Positions 36,802 through 46,459 of a stretch of 64,000 nt of DNA are shown piece after piece (the first letter of the stretch is position 1; every line of letters starts with the position of its first letter). The stretch comes from Sphingobacterium spiritivorum. GTDB lineage: Bacteria; Bacteroidota; Bacteroidia; Sphingobacteriales; Sphingobacteriaceae. The notes beneath the pieces were generated by a model. It saw nothing but the letters and a program-made list of their open reading frames with translations. It was not told the origin of the DNA and did not search any database. The DNA is taken from positions 3,162,001-3,226,000 of the forward strand of contig NZ_CP068083.1 of the NCBI RefSeq assembly GCF_016725325.1, written 5' to 3'. The position numbers and the translations under genes are program-made.

Positions 36802-38205
36802 ATGACTACAATATTAATAATAGACGACGAACGTGCAATAAGAAGTACGCTTAGAGAGATTTTGGAATACGAAGATTATAAGGTTTTTGATGCAGATAAT
36901 GCTCTTGACGGTCTTGAAATTCTTAAAAAGGAAAAAATTGATCTTGTACTTTGTGATATTAAGATGGAAAAAATGGATGGTCTGGAGGCGCTTACATTTG
37001 CGCAGACTCTCAAACCTGAAGTTCCTTTTATTATGATATCCGGTCACGGGACAGTGGAAACTGCTGTGGAGGCAACTAAAAAAGGTGCTTATGATTTTCT
37101 TTCTAAACCGTTGGATCTGAACAGAATCCTTATTACAGTGCGTAATGCGCTGGAAAGAGGCTCACTGGTAGAAGAAACCAAAGTTCTGAAAAAGAAAGTA
37201 TTCAGCTCTAAAACAAAAGAAATACTGGGCAGTTCGGATACGATCTCCAAGATTAAAGAAACGATAGAACGTGTTGCTCCTACAGAAGCAAGAGTGTTAA
37301 TCACCGGAGAGAATGGTTCAGGTAAAGAGCTTGTTGCCAGATGGCTGCATGAAAAATCTAATCGTTCATCTTTACCGCTGATCGAAGTAAACTGTGCTGC
37401 TATTCCTTCTGAACTGATTGAGTCCGAATTGTTCGGACATGAAAAAGGATCCTTTACTTCAGCTGTAAAACAACGTATCGGTAAATTCGAGCAGGCTAGT
37501 GGCGGAACTTTATTCCTTGATGAGATCGGTGATATGAGTTTATCTGCTTAGGCAAAAGTATTAAGAGCATTACAGGAGCATAAGATTACGCGTGTAGGAG
37601 GGGAGAAAGAGATCGATGTAAATGTACGTGTGATTGCGGCGACTAATAAGGATCTGTTGAAGGAGATTGATGCCGGCAACTTCAGAATGGACTTGTACCA
37701 CCGTCTGAGTGTGATCCTTATCCATGTACCATCTTTGTCACAACGTACGGATGATATCCCGACTATAGCAAACAGCTTTTGTGAGGAAATCTGCGGTGAC
37801 TATAATATGCCGGTCAAGAAGATTACAATGGAAGCTATGAAAGCTCTGCAATCTTTACCGTGGACAGGTAATATCCGTGAGCTTCGCAATATGGTAGAAC
37901 GTCTGATTATCTTAAGTGATAAATCGATTACAGATGCAGATGTACTGACTTATGCAAATCCTTCTATAGCGCATCATTCCAATGGTTCTTCTGAAGGGAA
38001 TGAAACAGGTAAAACTGTAGATTATAAAGGCATATTCGAACGCTTTGAATCCTTTCAGGACTTTAAAGATCATGCTGAAAAGGAATTTATCAACTTCAAA
38101 CTGGATAAAAACAGTTGGAATGTTTCCAAAACGGCTGATGATATCGGTATCCAGCGAAGCCATTTGTACAGTAAAATAGAAAAATTTGGTCTTAAAAGAG
38201 ACTAA
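36802..38205 (+). pseudogene. NtrC-type response regulator interrupted by an in-frame TAG
   Basis: The coding frame runs 36802-38205 except for one TAG at 37549-37551. Before the stop come a receiver domain (LIIDDERAIRS, phospho-aspartate in LVLCDIKMEKMDG) and the start of an AAA+ domain (Walker A TGENGSGKE, LFGHEKGSFTSA, LDEIGDMSLSA). After it the same frame continues AKVLRALQEHKITRVGG, VRVIAATN, WTGNIRELRN and a Fis-type HTH (SKTADDIGIQRSHLYSKIEKF). The family consensus here reads SAQAKVLRAL, so CAG changed to TAG. GAFTGA, the sigma-54 contact loop, appears as GSFTSA. Truncation would remove half the ATPase and all DNA binding. It could be a real nonsense mutation, a sequencing error or suppression. 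Confidence 0.85.
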
Positions 38206-38216
38206 TTCTTATACAA

Positions 38217-38246
38217 AAGGGGATCAAAATAAAATTTGATCCCCTT
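38217..38246. terminator. Terminator after the NtrC-type regulator
   Basis: AAGGGGATCAAA at 38217-38228 pairs perfectly with TTTGATCCCCTT at 38235-38246. It sits between the regulator and a converging small gene, so it may serve both strands. Confidence 0.8.
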
Positions 38247-38272
38247 ATTGCTTGCAATAATGAATGGAAATT

Positions 38273-38446
38273 TTAATCGTTAAATCTCCGTTTTTGCTTG
38301 TTATAAAGTGTAAAAACAACAACTGCTATAAGTATAAGACCAATAACTAAATATCCTAAGGTGGAATGATCTTGTCCATCCGTCTCATGCTGAGCAAATA
38401 CGAAATTTGCTATTCCCATCATTAAAATTAATAACCACGCTCTCAT
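38273..38446 (-). CDS. 57-residue membrane protein with signal-like N-terminus
   Basis: An ORF of 57 codons plus stop on the minus strand. It begins MRAWLLILMMGIANFVFAQ, a convincing signal peptide with an A-x-A-like end, then a short polar His/Asp-rich stretch (HETDGQDHST). One membrane helix follows (LGYLVIGLILIAVVVFTLY) and a basic tail NKQKRRFND. The pattern signal, polar, helix, basic stop-transfer is that of a real small membrane protein. It lies downstream of the met operon terminator and converges with the regulator. I do not recognise a family. Confidence 0.65.
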   Translation of the reverse strand: MRAWLLILMMGIANFVFAQHETDGQDHSTLGYLVIGLILIAVVVFTLYNKQKRRFND

Positions 38447-38532
38447 AATAAAAATTTAGTTTGTGAACGTAGGAATTTACAATTTTAATGCCATACCTGC
38501 AATATTTAAATTGTAACTTTTTTAATACAATA

Positions 38533-38568
38533 AAAATGCGCCTTTTACTTCTGTAAGAGACGCATTTT
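38533..38568 (-). terminator. Terminator of the met operon
   Basis: AAAATGCG at 38533-38540 pairs with CGCATTTT at 38561-38568, extended imperfectly inward. On the minus strand it is followed by TTATTG. It lies 58 bp behind the hom stop. Confidence 0.75.
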
Positions 38569-38625
38569 GTAAAAATGGTTACTTCATTTCAGAAGTAACG
38601 GGTTGGTTTATAGGTGAGTTGCCTC

Positions 38626-39807
38626 TTATGCGATTTCAGCGATAAATACACCATCTTTTTTGATGTCGGTCAGGTGTGTTATAATCTGCTTAAGATTGAT
38701 CTTTCCAATAACATATTTGAAGTTATCGGCATAGTAACGCTCACTGATTGAGCTAAAGTTTAATTTATTAATCAGTTCGTCGTCTTCATATCTCAAATAT
38801 ACGTTCAATTCATAATCTGTACTATAGGAAAGTTCCTGTGCTTCCAGGTGTTTCTTATACTCGTACCTGTAATCATAGCGCAATGCAGTAATGTCTGATA
38901 GTACTGCAGAGCCTGTAGGATGACCACCCGCACCTTTACCATAGAAGAATTGTTCGTCTGCAAATGCTGCTTTTACCAGTACGCCGTTATTTTCATTCTC
39001 GACATTGTAGAGCATATTGTCTTTGGTAATAAATTTGGGCAGAACATATAACACTACCTGTGCATTATTGATCTCTTTGGCCAATGGCACGAGTTTAAGT
39101 TTGTAGCCTTTTTCTTTTGCAAAACGGATATCCTGCTGATCCAGTTTATCTATACCAATATTCAGAATGTCATCCGGTTTGATGTATAGTCCGTAAGCAT
39201 GTGAAGCTACAATAGCAAGTTTGTACTTCGGATCGTAGCCTCCTACATCGAGTGTAGGATCTGTTTCCGCAAAACCGAGTTCCTGTGCTTTCTTCAATGC
39301 GGTATCATAGCTTTGATTTTCATTGAATATCTTGGACAGAATATAGTTAGAAGATCCGTTGAAGATACCACTTACTGAATGTAGAAGTTCATTGTCATAG
39401 TATTCTTCCAGATTACGGATAATGGGAATACTTCCACAGACAGCTCCTTCATAGAGCAGGCTTGTACCGGTCTGTTGCTGGATCTCTGTGAGTTCTTCCA
39501 GATGTGTTGCAATCATCTTTTTATTTGCTGACACCACATTTTTTCCGGATTTAAGAGCTGTCACTGTAAATTGATAAGCGGCTTCTGCATCGTCAATTAA
39601 TTCGACAACGGTATTGATTTCCGGATCATCCAGTATAGCAGCCGGATCTGTTGTAAATAATTCTGCAGGCAGAGAACGTTTTTTGTCCGCATTTTTGATC
39701 ACAAACTTTTTGATCTCTAAATTTAAATTCTTTGTTTTTATTATATCATAAAGGCCTTGTCCTACTACCCCAAATCCAAACATGCCTAACGTTAACTTCT
39801 TACTCAT
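38626..39807 (-). CDS. hom: Homoserine dehydrogenase
   Basis: Third gene of the metY-metX-hom operon. It reduces aspartate semialdehyde to homoserine, the substrate of MetX. The 393-residue protein starts with the NAD(P) motif FGFGVVGQGLYD, has the conserved VSANKKMIATH with its catalytic-site lysine, NGSSNYILSKIF, and FAETDPTLDVGGYD. It ends in an ACT-like region (about 320-393). It is a stand-alone enzyme, not fused to aspartokinase. It lies 25 bp behind metX and shares its SAM-riboswitch control. Confidence 0.94.
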   Translation of the reverse strand: MSKKLTLGMFGFGVVGQGLYDIIKTKNLNLEIKKFVIKNADKKRSLPAELFTTDPAAILDDPEINTVVELIDDAEAAYQFTVTALKSGKNVVSANKKMIATHLEELTEIQQQTGTSLLYEGAVCGSIPIIRNLEEYYDNELLHSVSGIFNGSSNYILSKIFNENQSYDTALKKAQELGFAETDPTLDVGGYDPKYKLAIVASHAYGLYIKPDDILNIGIDKLDQQDIRFAKEKGYKLKLVPLAKEINNAQVVLYVLPKFITKDNMLYNVENENNGVLVKAAFADEQFFYGKGAGGHPTGSAVLSDITALRYDYRYEYKKHLEAQELSYSTDYELNVYLRYEDDELINKLNFSSISERYYADNFKYVIGKINLKQIITHLTDIKKDGVFIAEIA

Positions 39808-39832
39808 TTGATTTTAATAAATATCTTTATTC

Positions 39833-40888
39833 TTATACTGTTGTTAATTCTATTGATTTATCTTCTGCAAATTCCGCTGTCAGGAACCCGGAGATGATTG
39901 AAGACAGTATTTTAGTCTCGATCAAAAATCCATCATGTCCATACAGGGAATCCAGCTGATAATATTCTGCTCCTGAAATATGCTGTGCAATGAATTGCTG
40001 CTCTACCGGTGGAAATAATACATCTGTCGTGATACCGATGACCAGTGTTTTTTGCTTCAGTTCCTGTAATGTCTGCGCTGCAGAAATACGGCCACGCCCC
40101 AGATGGTGACTGTCCATAGCTTTGGATAAGAACCAGTAGCTGTACGCATTGAAGCGGTTTACCAGTTTTTCACCCTGATAGCTTTGATAAGATGAGGCCT
40201 TATACTGATCAGTTTTTTCATTGTCAGATTCCTCCTGCGAAGCTGCATAGGTATCATATGAACGATAGGATAGCAGGGCCAGACTTCTGGCTGCTTTCAG
40301 TCCTTTGGCTCCGCCATCAGGTTTGTTGGCATAAAAGGTACGGTCGGCAGTGATGGCTAACCGCTGACTTTCATTGTAGGCTATTCCCCATGGGGAGTGT
40401 ACGGCGTTGGTCGCCACAACTATAAGATGGGAAATGTCGATCTGTGCGGAAGCTGCCCATTCCAGCGCCTGTTGTCCTCCCAATGAACCGCCAATCAGGA
40501 TGTTGATATTTTGTATCTCCAGATGATCGGCCAGCAACTGGTTTGCCTGTACCATATCACGTACTGTAAACTGTGGAAAGGACAAGTAATAAGGCTGATC
40601 TGTCTGTGGATTGACAGATAAAGGGCCTGAAGATCCATAGTGCGAACCCAGTGCATTGGCACAAACAATAAAATAATCCCGGGGATTGAAGAGATCGTTT
40701 TCTCCAAATAGTCCTTTCCACCAGTCAAACACATCGGAATTTGCCGTCAGGGCATGGCATACCCAGACGACATTATCTCTATCCGCATTTAACTTTCCAT
40801 AGGTATGGTAGGCAATCTGCAGATCATCGATCTGCTTGCCGTTCTCAAATACAAATGGTTCAGTATATTTAAAAGTTTTGCTACTCAT
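39833..40888 (-). CDS. metX: Homoserine O-acetyltransferase
   Basis: An alpha/beta-hydrolase-fold enzyme that acetylates homoserine with acetyl-CoA. The 351-residue protein shows the conserved LSVNPQTDQPY region, the nucleophile elbow GGSLGGQQALEWA (Ser near 143), a family RISAAQTLQEL segment, and the catalytic Asp/His late (TTDVLFPP, YGHDGFLIE). Length is normal. It sits between metY (93 bp upstream) and hom (25 bp downstream) and supplies O-acetylhomoserine to MetY. Confidence 0.94.
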   Translation of the reverse strand: MSSKTFKYTEPFVFENGKQIDDLQIAYHTYGKLNADRDNVVWVCHALTANSDVFDWWKGLFGENDLFNPRDYFIVCANALGSHYGSSGPLSVNPQTDQPYYLSFPQFTVRDMVQANQLLADHLEIQNINILIGGSLGGQQALEWAASAQIDISHLIVVATNAVHSPWGIAYNESQRLAITADRTFYANKPDGGAKGLKAARSLALLSYRSYDTYAASQEESDNEKTDQYKASSYQSYQGEKLVNRFNAYSYWFLSKAMDSHHLGRGRISAAQTLQELKQKTLVIGITTDVLFPPVEQQFIAQHISGAEYYQLDSLYGHDGFLIETKILSSIISGFLTAEFAEDKSIELTTV

Positions 40889-40981
40889 TTATGCTTTATT
40901 GTATTTTCCCCGATGAAGGGGATTACATATTCTTTGAAAAATATATGCTTTGCAGGCTGTAGAACAGTCTTTAAAGCCTTA

Positions 40982-42301
<1,320 letters not shown>

Positions 42302-42402
42302 TTAAAATTGTAATGAAATTATTGATTAAAAGAATACACTTGTTGCTGCTCACTCCTGTGTCTTAGGCGTGAGATAGCCGTGCTGAGGGATAAGAGAAAA
42401 TC

Positions 42403-42432
42403 TTAGCAACACATCGCATTGTACATTCGCAT
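42403..42432 (-). promoter_or_regulatory. Putative 9-codon Met/Cys leader peptide upstream of metY
   Basis: Reading ATG-CGA-ATG-TAC-AAT-GCG-ATG-TGT-TGC-TAA, the peptide is MRMYNAMCC: three Met and two Cys in nine codons, in the leader of a methionine operon, between the SAM-I riboswitch and metY. The last sense codons (TGTTGCT) are complementary to AGCAACA about 60 nt downstream, and CTCAC/GTGAG lie between. This looks like a leader-peptide attenuator. No ribosome-binding site is obvious, and so short an ORF could arise by chance. Confidence 0.35.
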
Positions 42433-42535
42433 TCGGTTGGAAAACAACACAGAATGGTATGACAAAGGATTGGTATCCTGCTTTGAGGATGTTCCGAATG
42501 ATGTGAAATTGTAAAATGTAATGTTCATAGCCTTT

Positions 42536-42650
42536 TCATTTATATGCTCCAAAGCAACATTGCTTCGGACAGGAATTGGCACCTTTTCAAACGTTTTTTG
42601 AAGGTTGCCAGTGGGTCATTGAGCCAGTCTCTCGCCACTTCTTTATAAAT
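42536..42650 (-). promoter_or_regulatory. SAM-I (S-box) riboswitch controlling metY-metX-hom
   Basis: On the minus strand the core reads AGAAGTGGCGAGAGACTGGC, then TCAATGACCCACTGGCAACC, then AAAGGTGCCAATTCCTG. These match the SAM-I consensus blocks (GACYGGCCC-AUGA, GGCAACC, GGUGCYAAUUCC) in the right order. The P3 hairpin CTTCAAAAAACGTTTGAAAAG separates the last two. Outer pairing TTTATA/TATAAA closes it. SAM binding would repress the methionine operon; which downstream structure carries out repression is not clear from the sequence. Confidence 0.93.
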
Positions 42651-42706
42651 CAAAACCCTACGATATAGAGAGATAATGATTAGGTTGTCTTCCGCTGAAG
42701 ACTCTG

Positions 42707-42738
42707 CAAATATATCTTTTGATTTTTAATCTTGCAAA
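42707..42738 (-). promoter_or_regulatory. Promoter of the met operon
   Basis: TTTG at 42738-42735 and TATATTTG at 42714-42707 on the minus strand are separated by exactly 20 bp, a perfect fit to the Bacteroidota sigma-A promoter TTTG-N19-21-TAnnTTTG. Transcription would start near 42700, about 50 nt before the riboswitch. Confidence 0.85.
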
Positions 42739-42902
42739 TAATTGCTCAAAAACTTTTAAAAACAAAGGGAATAAATATACGGAATCCGCAGTTGGAGGGA
42801 AATTTTAAAACAGCAAAAAACAGCCGTTAAAAGAGCAGAAAACGGATTTTTTTACTACAGGATGCTCTATATGTTTGTGCTATAAAATCAAAACAATAAT
42901 AG

Positions 42903-43604
42903 ATGAAAGAAACAGGAGAATTAAACTGGAATCACATTACATCAGAGCTTCACGATAAAGGCTATGCTGTCCTTTCGGATGTTCTTACGGATCAGGAATG
43001 TGAGGAGCTGAAAGCAAATTATTACCATCCGGATGCTTACCGGAAAACAGTAGTGATGGAGCGTTATCGATTTGGAAAAGGAGAGTATAAGTATTTTGAT
43101 TATCCGCTTCCGGACCTTATTGCAAAAATCCGAAAAACGGTTTATCCGTATCTTGCAACAGTAGCTAATGCCTGGAATCGTGCATTACATATTGAGGTCG
43201 AATTTCCGGCTGAACATGAAGTGCTGATGAAGCAATGCCATGATCTGCAGCAAACTAAAGCTACTGTTCTGATTTTAAAATACGGACCTGGCGGATTCAA
43301 TACGCTGCATCAGGATCTGTACGGCGAAGTTTATTTCCCTATGCAGATTCTTCTTTTTCTGAGTGAACCGGAGGTGGATTTTACGGGAGGAGAATTTGTA
43401 TTGCTGCAGCAGATACCCAGAGCTCAGTCACAGGCTATTGTATTGAAACCAAAAAAGGGAGATATTCTGATTTTTACGACCAATTTCAGACCTGTGAAAG
43501 GAACAAGGGGGTATTACCGTGCTAATATGAAACATGGTGTAAGTGAGGTGCATAGTGGTGAACGCTATACATTGGGAATTATTTTTCATGATGCACTTAG
43601 CTGA
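42903..43604 (+). CDS. 2OG-Fe(II) oxygenase, Oxygenase-NA (nucleic-acid) type
   Basis: A 233-residue Fe(II)/2-oxoglutarate dioxygenase. The iron-binding HxD appears in NTLHQDLYGEVYFPMQ (about 137-152), the distal histidine in NMKHGVSEVHSGERYTLGIIFH (about 208-229), with GDILIFTTNFRP between. The pattern fits the Pfam Oxygenase-NA group proposed to act on damaged nucleic acid. It overlaps the next gene, an Ada-type zinc domain, as TGATG. That neighbour strengthens the case for alkylation repair, but neither substrate nor activity is shown. Confidence 0.85.
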   Translation: MKETGELNWNHITSELHDKGYAVLSDVLTDQECEELKANYYHPDAYRKTVVMERYRFGKGEYKYFDYPLPDLIAKIRKTVYPYLATVANAWNRALHIEVEFPAEHEVLMKQCHDLQQTKATVLILKYGPGGFNTLHQDLYGEVYFPMQILLFLSEPEVDFTGGEFVLLQQIPRAQSQAIVLKPKKGDILIFTTNFRPVKGTRGYYRANMKHGVSEVHSGERYTLGIIFHDALS

Positions 43605-43852
43605 TGCCAATCCGCCACAGTATATATGAAGATGGAGAAGTAAGAAGTAAAATCCGGACGGCTGAAATATGCTTTGCGGGGCATGTTAAATTAAAAATAT
43701 ACGGTAAACTATCTTGCGGATCCGGGAAAAGGATGCTTCGTAAGAACCGGGTTTTCTTTGCTTCTGAGAAAGAGGCACTGTTATCCGGATACCGACCCTG
43801 TGGTCATTGTATGAGAAACGAGTTTGTCAAATGGAAAAATAGAGAAACCTGA
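43604..43852 (+). CDS. Mini protein with Ada-type zinc-binding domain lacking the nucleophile
   Basis: An 82-residue protein corresponding to the N-terminal metal-binding domain of Ada alone. The C-terminal half matches Ada closely: LSCGSGKRMLRKNRVFF, ASEKEALLSGYRPCGHC. Aligned to Ada, the SC cysteine and the CxxC pair are kept. The position of the methyl-accepting Cys38, four residues before SC, is Gly in YGKLSC. A different cysteine (EICFAG) lies further upstream and might complete zinc binding. Phosphotriester repair by methyl transfer is therefore unlikely; DNA recognition for the coupled oxygenase is a reasonable guess. Confidence 0.8.
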   Translation: MPIRHSIYEDGEVRSKIRTAEICFAGHVKLKIYGKLSCGSGKRMLRKNRVFFASEKEALLSGYRPCGHCMRNEFVKWKNRET

Positions 43853-43896
43853 TAATTTTAAGATAGTTTGACTGCAAATGTGTAAGTATTCAACTG

Positions 43897-45360
43897 TCAG
43901 CTTATAATTTTGGGGATGGCCATTTCGATTGTATCTATGACTTCTTCTATTTCAGTTTGATTTAAGGAGGCAAAACCGAAACGGAATGCATTCCATTCTT
44001 CGTTTATGACTTTTATTTTTATACCGTTTCGGAGTAACATTTCATGAAGTTGGCGGACAGGAATCTTTTTATCCAGTTGAACCCACATGGCCATTCCACC
44101 ACCGGGCAAACTAAGTGAGACATAGGGACTTGTTTTTTTTGTAATAAGATCATACAGATGGTCTCTTCTCAGGTGATATGCTTTCTTTGCTTTTGTAATA
44201 TAACGCTTGAGTTCTCCTTCCTGAATAAGGGAAGCCAGCGCATCCTGCATAAACATATCGCCTCCAACATCTATGGATTTTCGGAAATTTGCGGCCTGAT
44301 TGATAAAATTGCCCGGAGCAATCATAAAACCTATGCGTATGGAGGGTGCGAGTATCTTAGAAAATGATCCGATATAGATCACTCTTCCTTCATGATTGGC
44401 ACTTGCAAGTGGAAGATAGGGTGCGGAATCATAATGATAATCGTAGTCGTAGTCATCTTCGATAATTACAAAATTATAGTATTTAGACAGCTCCAGTAAG
44501 CGCATTCTTCGTTCAGTACTTAAAGTGACTGTTGTCGGATAATGGTGGTGAGGAATAACATATACGAAATGAATAGTTTGCTGTGTACAAATATGTGCTA
44601 TCGCATCGATATCCAGCCCATACTTATCTACTGGTACGCTGATCACAGTTGCTCCCATATCTGTAAAAACCTTATTTGCTGTGGCATATCCGGGATCACC
44701 TGCTATCACCTGTGTATTCTTAAAGGTCAGGAGGTGGGCAGCAATATAGATGCTCATCTGTGCACCGTGGGTGATGAGTATATTTTCTTTACCAATGTTT
44801 ATTCCTCTCGTTTCTGAAAGTAATAATTTCAGTTGCTCCCGTAACCGGATAGAGCCTCGTGCATTGTCTTCTTTACTCTGTTCGATGTTATTTTTTTTAG
44901 TCAGAATAAACCGATATGATTTTAGTAGCGTATCAATAGGAGAGAGACGTACATCCGGATATCCGTCATCAATGATTAATTTAAGAATCGCTGTGTGATC
45001 TTCCTGTACAGTAGGTTGTACACGATGTTCGCCGGGAATTTCCAAACGGTATCCATAAGCATTATGCATGCGTTCGCTGTTCCATTTTTTTGGTTTTAAC
45101 AGGGGAAGTTGTTCCGATACATAAATTCCTTTCCGGGGAATTGCTTTTATATAATCCTGAGCAATAAGTTCGTCATAAGCAGCGAGTACGGTTTTGCGGT
45201 GCAAACCTAGTTTTTGAGCCATCTCCCTACTACCAGGTAATGCAGCTCCCGGCTTCAGGATACCATTTCGTATAGCCTTACTGATTGCGATTGCTATCTG
45301 CAGGTAAACCGGATTTTTGTGTGCTCTTTCTATTGTTATGACTGACTCAAACGGAAACAT
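43897..45360 (-). CDS. MocR-family regulator (GntR HTH fused to aminotransferase domain)
   Basis: A 487-residue transcription factor. Residues 1-80 form a GntR winged helix (IAISKAIRNGILKPGAALPGSREMAQKLGLHRKTVLAAYDELIAQ in outline, with the recognition helix at LHRKTVL). The rest is a class I aminotransferase-like domain with PLP lysine in YIGSFSKILAPSIRIGF and DDYDYDYHYDSAPY. Such proteins sense PLP or an amino acid adduct; PdxR is the best known. It is divergent from a GNAT gene, with repeated GGACTAC motifs between them, suggesting self-regulation and control of that gene. Confidence 0.9.
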   Translation of the reverse strand: MFPFESVITIERAHKNPVYLQIAIAISKAIRNGILKPGAALPGSREMAQKLGLHRKTVLAAYDELIAQDYIKAIPRKGIYVSEQLPLLKPKKWNSERMHNAYGYRLEIPGEHRVQPTVQEDHTAILKLIIDDGYPDVRLSPIDTLLKSYRFILTKKNNIEQSKEDNARGSIRLREQLKLLLSETRGINIGKENILITHGAQMSIYIAAHLLTFKNTQVIAGDPGYATANKVFTDMGATVISVPVDKYGLDIDAIAHICTQQTIHFVYVIPHHHYPTTVTLSTERRMRLLELSKYYNFVIIEDDYDYDYHYDSAPYLPLASANHEGRVIYIGSFSKILAPSIRIGFMIAPGNFINQAANFRKSIDVGGDMFMQDALASLIQEGELKRYITKAKKAYHLRRDHLYDLITKKTSPYVSLSLPGGGMAMWVQLDKKIPVRQLHEMLLRNGIKIKVINEEWNAFRFGFASLNQTEIEEVIDTIEMAIPKIIS

Positions 45361-45363
45361 ACT

Positions 45364-45404
45364 GGACTACTTATTGGTTTTATTGTGGACTACAAAGGTA
45401 GTCC
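45364..45404. promoter_or_regulatory. Operator-like repeats between mocR-type gene and GNAT gene
   Basis: GGACTAC occurs at 45364-45370 and 45387-45393 and inverted as GTAGTCC at 45398-45404. The last two make TGGACTAC-AAAG-GTAGTCCA, a perfect 8+8 palindrome. MocR factors typically bind a direct plus inverted repeat set of this layout. The palindrome's centre includes CAAAGGTA, a minus-strand TAnnTTTG box, so binding would block the regulator's own promoter. Confidence 0.65.
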
Positions 45405-45414
45405 AAATAACGCA

Positions 45415-45422
45415 TATGTTTG
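45415..45422 (+). promoter_or_regulatory. -7 box of the GNAT gene
   Basis: TATGTTTG matches TAnnTTTG, 28 bp before the GNAT start codon and 10 bp after the palindrome, so the operator falls between -33 and -7. Confidence 0.45.
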
Positions 45423-45450
45423 TTGAAAATTAATAACAAATAATAGGAAT

Positions 45451-45897
45451 ATGAATTACAACATTAAAAAAGTGGTCCTTGAAGATCTGGATCAGGCAGC
45501 AGAACTATTTGATCTTTACCGTGTTTTTTACCGTCAGGAATCGGATGTAGAAAAAGGTAAGAAATTTTTGAGAGAAAGAATACTGAATGATGAATCGCAC
45601 ATATTTTTGCTTTTTGAGGGAAAGATGGCTGTAGGGTTTGTGCAGTTATATAAATTGTTTCACTATACCAAACTTCAAAAGCAATGGCTTTTGAGTGATC
45701 TGTATGTTCATCCGGAGCACCGGGGGAAAGGTTTTTCAGTAGCCTTGATTGACAGATGTAAGCAGTGGTGTGAACAGACAGATGCCTGTGGACTGATGCT
45801 GGAAACAGAAAAAACTAATGCCATTGGCAACACGTTGTATCCGCGTTGTGGATTTGAATATGACGGATTGCACAATTACTACCATTGGTGGAAATAA
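45451..45897 (+). CDS. GNAT-family N-acetyltransferase
   Basis: A 148-residue acetyltransferase. The acetyl-CoA-binding segment is LLSDLYVHPEHRGKGFSVALID (about 88-110), followed by GLMLETEKTNAIGNTLYPRCGFE, as in small-molecule GNATs. Its promoter lies behind the operator repeats of the divergent MocR-type regulator, which probably controls it; the substrate may be an amine or amino acid related to that regulator's ligand. A GC-rich hairpin follows. Confidence 0.88.
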   Translation: MNYNIKKVVLEDLDQAAELFDLYRVFYRQESDVEKGKKFLRERILNDESHIFLLFEGKMAVGFVQLYKLFHYTKLQKQWLLSDLYVHPEHRGKGFSVALIDRCKQWCEQTDACGLMLETEKTNAIGNTLYPRCGFEYDGLHNYYHWWK

Positions 45898-45924
45898 GGT
45901 TTCCGAATAGTATAGTATATAAAA

Positions 45925-45941
45925 CCCCGGTAAATCCGGGG
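45925..45941 (+). terminator. Terminator after the GNAT gene
   Basis: CCCCGG and CCGGGG flank a TAAAT loop, followed by ATTTATG and TATTTTT further on. Confidence 0.6.
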
Positions 45942-45982
45942 ATTTATGTCTATTTTTGGATAGTTTACTATATCTACATTAT

Positions 45983-46459
45983 ATGAAATATCTGTTATTT
46001 TCTTTCACAATTTTACTTTTTATCTCTTGCAAAAGTTACAAAACCGATAGTTCAGCAAATAAGAAATACGAAATTGAGGAAATCAGTTTTAGCAGAAAAC
46101 CTTGTTTCGGAACCTGTCCGGTCTTTGTACTGAAGATCAGTAAGAATGGTGCTGCGCAACTGGATGCTGATAATTTTTTGAAAAACGGACTTAAAGGGCA
46201 GTATGCTACGCAGATCAGTACAGGTGATCTGAACAAAATAATTAAACAGCTTAATGAGTTACAATTTCCGGAATTGAAGGATGATTATGGTAACAGAGGT
46301 GTTTCGGATCTGCCTGCTGTACATTTAGAAATCCGCTATCAGAATGATAAAGTAAAGAAAATCCGTGACTATGGAAACCGCGGTACGGTTGAACTGGAAA
46401 AATTGTATAAGACGATAGACGAAATTCTGTACGCCCAAAAATGGGTGCCTGCACAATAG
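45983..46459 (+). CDS. DUF6438-type lipoprotein
   Basis: A 158-residue lipoprotein: signal peptide MKYLLFSFTILLFISC with lipobox cysteine at 16. The mature domain carries the DUF6438 hallmark RKPCFGTCPVF followed by a short beta-rich region ending in a helix. Start ATG 45983 is preferred to 45956 because it places the charged residue directly before the hydrophobic stretch. Function of the family is unknown; it is probably anchored in the outer or inner membrane facing the periplasm. Confidence 0.8.
   Translation: MKYLLFSFTILLFISCKSYKTDSSANKKYEIEEISFSRKPCFGTCPVFVLKISKNGAAQLDADNFLKNGLKGQYATQISTGDLNKIIKQLNELQFPELKDDYGNRGVSDLPAVHLEIRYQNDKVKKIRDYGNRGTVELEKLYKTIDEILYAQKWVPAQ

Noticed and set aside
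37549..37551. Programmed readthrough or recoding at the TAG
   Set aside because: No pyrrolysine-type element, no downstream stem of note and no suppressor tRNA seen here. A point mutation or sequencing error is simpler.
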